Positions 62,366-64,000 of a DNA stretch of 64,000 nt are shown in pieces. Below the pieces are notes generated by a model. It had not been told where the DNA came from, did no database searches, and was given only the letters and a program-made list of their open reading frames with translations. The position numbers and the translations under genes are program-made. Source of the DNA: Bacteroidales bacterium (GTDB taxonomy: Bacteria > Bacteroidota > Bacteroidia > Bacteroidales > UBA932); assembly GCA_015060225.1 (NCBI GenBank), contig SUYX01000008.1, positions 1 through 64,000 on the forward strand. Reading direction: 5' to 3'. Positions within the stretch are counted from its first letter, which is position 1, and each line of letters starts with the position of its first letter.

Positions 62366-63115
62366 CTAATACTCAATTTCTACAAGGAACAAAGCGTTTC
62401 CCGGTACTGAGTGGCCGGCTGCGCACCTGTTTTTTTGCAGCAGCATCTGCTGTATCCATTGCGGTTCCTTTTTCCCGAACCCCACATCCAAAAGGGATCC
62501 TACCATGGCCCTTACCATATTTCTGAGGAACCTGTTTGCAGTTACAGTAAAAACAAAGTGGCTTGCGTTTTCAAAAGTTGGAGCATCGAGCGGCTCCCAA
62601 TATGCCTGAGTGACATTGCAGATGGAGGTCTTGTTGCCTCCTCCAAGTTTCTCCAGGCTCGTAAAATCCTGTTCTCCAATAAAATATTTGGCCGCTTCAT
62701 TCATTTTTCCAAAATCCAGCCTTGGTGGAAGAAAATAGGAAAATTCAGAACAAAAAGGGTCTTTAGTTGTATGTATGTAGTATTTATAGGTTCTGCTTCT
62801 GGCACTGAATCTGGCATGCAAATCTTCGTCAACCTGCCATATGTTGTGAATGGCTATCCCTTTGGGTAAAATGGCATTCAATTTGTATATGGTTGTAGGG
62901 CCGCAGGATACGGGGCTGCCGATATCAAAGTGGGCAATGTAGTTCCTTGCATTTACACCGGTGTCTGTTCTCCCTGCTCCAACTGCCTGTATTGGGGTTT
63001 TGAAGAGGGTTGACAAGGCATTCTGGAGCTCTGCCTGAACGCTGTTGGCATTTTCCTGAATCTGCCAGCCGCAAAATGCGGAGCCATTGTAGGACAAACA
63101 AATGAAATATCTCAT
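62366..63115 (-). CDS. truA: tRNA pseudouridine(38-40) synthase
   Basis: A 249-aa enzyme modifying the anticodon stem-loop of many tRNAs. The N-terminus (MRYFICLSYNGSAFCGWQIQ) and the catalytic aspartate motif GAGRTDTGVNA are diagnostic. RFSARSRTYKYYI and HFVFTVTANRFLRNMVRAMVGSLLDVG complete the pattern. It is divergent from the MoxR-type gene, and its stop lies 35 nt before the exbB ATG in the same direction. Confidence 0.96.
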   Translation of the reverse strand: MRYFICLSYNGSAFCGWQIQENANSVQAELQNALSTLFKTPIQAVGAGRTDTGVNARNYIAHFDIGSPVSCGPTTIYKLNAILPKGIAIHNIWQVDEDLHARFSARSRTYKYYIHTTKDPFCSEFSYFLPPRLDFGKMNEAAKYFIGEQDFTSLEKLGGGNKTSICNVTQAYWEPLDAPTFENASHFVFTVTANRFLRNMVRAMVGSLLDVGFGKKEPQWIQQMLLQKNRCAAGHSVPGNALFLVEIEY

Positions 63116-63125
63116 AAAAAAACAG

Positions 63126-63164
63126 TAAATTTGCAGGTTGCATTTGCACAGCAGTGCAAAATTA
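63126..63164. promoter_or_regulatory. Divergent promoters with a central palindrome between truA and moxR
   Basis: TAAATTTG on the plus strand (63126-63133) is a -7 box facing the MoxR-type gene. TAATTTTG on the minus strand (63164-63157) is a -7 box facing truA. Between them lies TTTGCAC/GTGCAAA with a 4-nt spacer (about 63143-63160), a possible operator. Clear -33 elements are not evident. Confidence 0.55.
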
Positions 63165-63209
63165 GTGATTGGAAGAGGATTTTAAAAATTTAAGATATAA
63201 AACATTCAT

Positions 63210-64000
63210 ATGGAAACTGTTAACATTAAGGAATTGAATGAGAGAATCCAGAAGGAGAGTGCTTTTGTAGATATCATCTCAATGGAGATGAACAAAGTTA
63301 TTGTAGGGCAGAAGCATCTGGTTGAGAATCTCCTTATAGGACTTCTTGCAGACGGACACATTCTTCTTGAGGGTATGCCTGGCCTGGCAAAGACCTTGGC
63401 TATAAATACCTTGGCAAATATTGTGGATGCAAAGTTCAGCAGAATACAGTTTACACCTGACCTTTTGCCTGCAGATGTCATTGGTACAATGATATACAGC
63501 CAGAAGAGCGAGCAGTTCCAGGTAAAGCAGGGCCCTATCTTTGCAAACTTCGTACTTGCAGATGAGATTAACCGTTCCCCTGCAAAGGTTCAGAGTGCCC
63601 TTCTTGAGGCAATGCAGGAGAGACAGGTTACAATTGGTGACAATACATACAAACTTCCAATGCCTTTCCTTGTAATGGCAACACAGAACCCGGTTGAGCA
63701 GGAGGGTACCTATCCGCTTCCAGAGGCGCAGGTAGACCGTTTCATGCTCAAGGTTGTGGTAAGTTACCCTAAGAAGGAGGAGGAGAAACTCATCATTAAG
63801 ATGCACAATGCAAGGGAGTTCCCTAAAGCCTCTGCAGTTCTCAAACCTGAGGATATAGTAAGGGCACGCGAGGTGGTTAAGGATGTGTACATGGATGAGA
63901 AAATAGAAAAATACATCGTTGATATAGTTTATGCAACCCGTACTCCCGACGAGTATGGCCTGGGCAAACTGAAGGATCTCATCTCATACGGAGCATCACC
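63210..64000 (+). CDS. MoxR-family AAA+ ATPase, 5' part
   Basis: Starts at ATG 63210 (METVNIKELNERIQKE) and runs off the right edge after about 263 codons, which is why it is absent from the ORF track. MoxR-type chaperone ATPases usually work with a downstream DUF58/VWA (Bat-type) protein set. Walker A is LLEGMPGLAKT, Walker B is FVLADEINRSP, sensor 1 is MATQNPVEQEGTYPLPEAQVDRF. Likely cytoplasmic. The typical DUF58 and BatA/B genes would be expected just beyond the window. Confidence 0.93.
   Translation, partial: METVNIKELNERIQKESAFVDIISMEMNKVIVGQKHLVENLLIGLLADGHILLEGMPGLAKTLAINTLANIVDAKFSRIQFTPDLLPADVIGTMIYSQKSEQFQVKQGPIFANFVLADEINRSPAKVQSALLEAMQERQVTIGDNTYKLPMPFLVMATQNPVEQEGTYPLPEAQVDRFMLKVVVSYPKKEEEKLIIKMHNAREFPKASAVLKPEDIVRAREVVKDVYMDEKIEKYIVDIVYATRTPDEYGLGKLKDLISYGAS

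Noticed and set aside
1-64000. CRISPR array, prophage, insertion sequence or rRNA
   Set aside because: No regularly spaced repeats, transposase, phage structural genes or rRNA were seen; the only recombinase is the serine invertase at 1022-1621.

Overview
The window is chromosomal DNA from a member of the Bacteroidales (Bacteroidota). The evidence is paired SusC/SusD operons, lipoprotein signal peptides with acidic residues after the cysteine, promoters of the TTTG-N19-TAnnTTTG type, few Shine-Dalgarno sites, a BACON-domain M64 peptidase, DUF5723 and DUF4251 proteins, and an Mpi-like serine recombinase. I cannot name the genus from sequence alone. Both ends cut genes: gdhA on the left and a MoxR ATPase on the right.

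Region 1 (1-16 kb) is accessory in character. The 3' end of gdhA is followed by a serine invertase whose last codons lie inside the gdhA terminator. Two divergent nutrient-uptake operons come next. The left one (minus strand) encodes SusC, SusD, a Calx-beta-like lipoprotein, an unknown secreted protein and an M64 metallopeptidase. The right one (plus strand) encodes SusC, SusD and a lipoprotein. The two susC genes face away from each other across about 720 bp. That gap is bracketed by an 80-bp perfect inverted repeat covering 25 nt of leader and the first 55 nt of each gene. The segment inside carries one consensus promoter, pointing right. Inversion would keep both reading frames intact and point the promoter at the other operon. 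This is the strongest candidate in the window for an undescribed switch.

Region 2 (16-24.2 kb) has a DUF4251 protein, murI, an AraC-type regulator and a catalytically degenerate esterase-like protein in one tight plus-strand run. Two paralogous MFS transporters on the minus strand and dxs follow.

Region 3 (24.2-37.3 kb) is the core gene-expression locus: tRNA-Thr, tRNA-Tyr, tRNA-Gly, tRNA-Thr, tuf, tRNA-Trp, secE, nusG, rplKAJL, rpoB and rpoC. A consensus promoter lies upstream and an intrinsic terminator sits between rplL and rpoB.

Region 4 (37.3-58.8 kb) is mostly housekeeping. It holds a gamma-carbonic-anhydrase-like protein, a TlpA-type thioredoxin lipoprotein, a DUF5723 outer-membrane protein, purA, ssb and aroE. 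A TolC-HlyD-permease export operon follows, whose permease is an internal duplication and which has no ATPase gene. Then come lysS, a TrmH-type methyltransferase, recJ, parC, aroK, a MacB/FtsX-like permease, an RluB-type pseudouridine synthase and era. A roughly 100-nt structured palindrome separates parC from aroK.

Region 5 (58.8-64 kb) has three small secreted proteins (DUF6705-like, TonB C-terminal domain alone, two carboxypeptidase-regulatory domains alone). Decayed duplicated fragments and short GC-rich repeats lie around them. exbB-exbD, truA and a divergent moxR complete the window.
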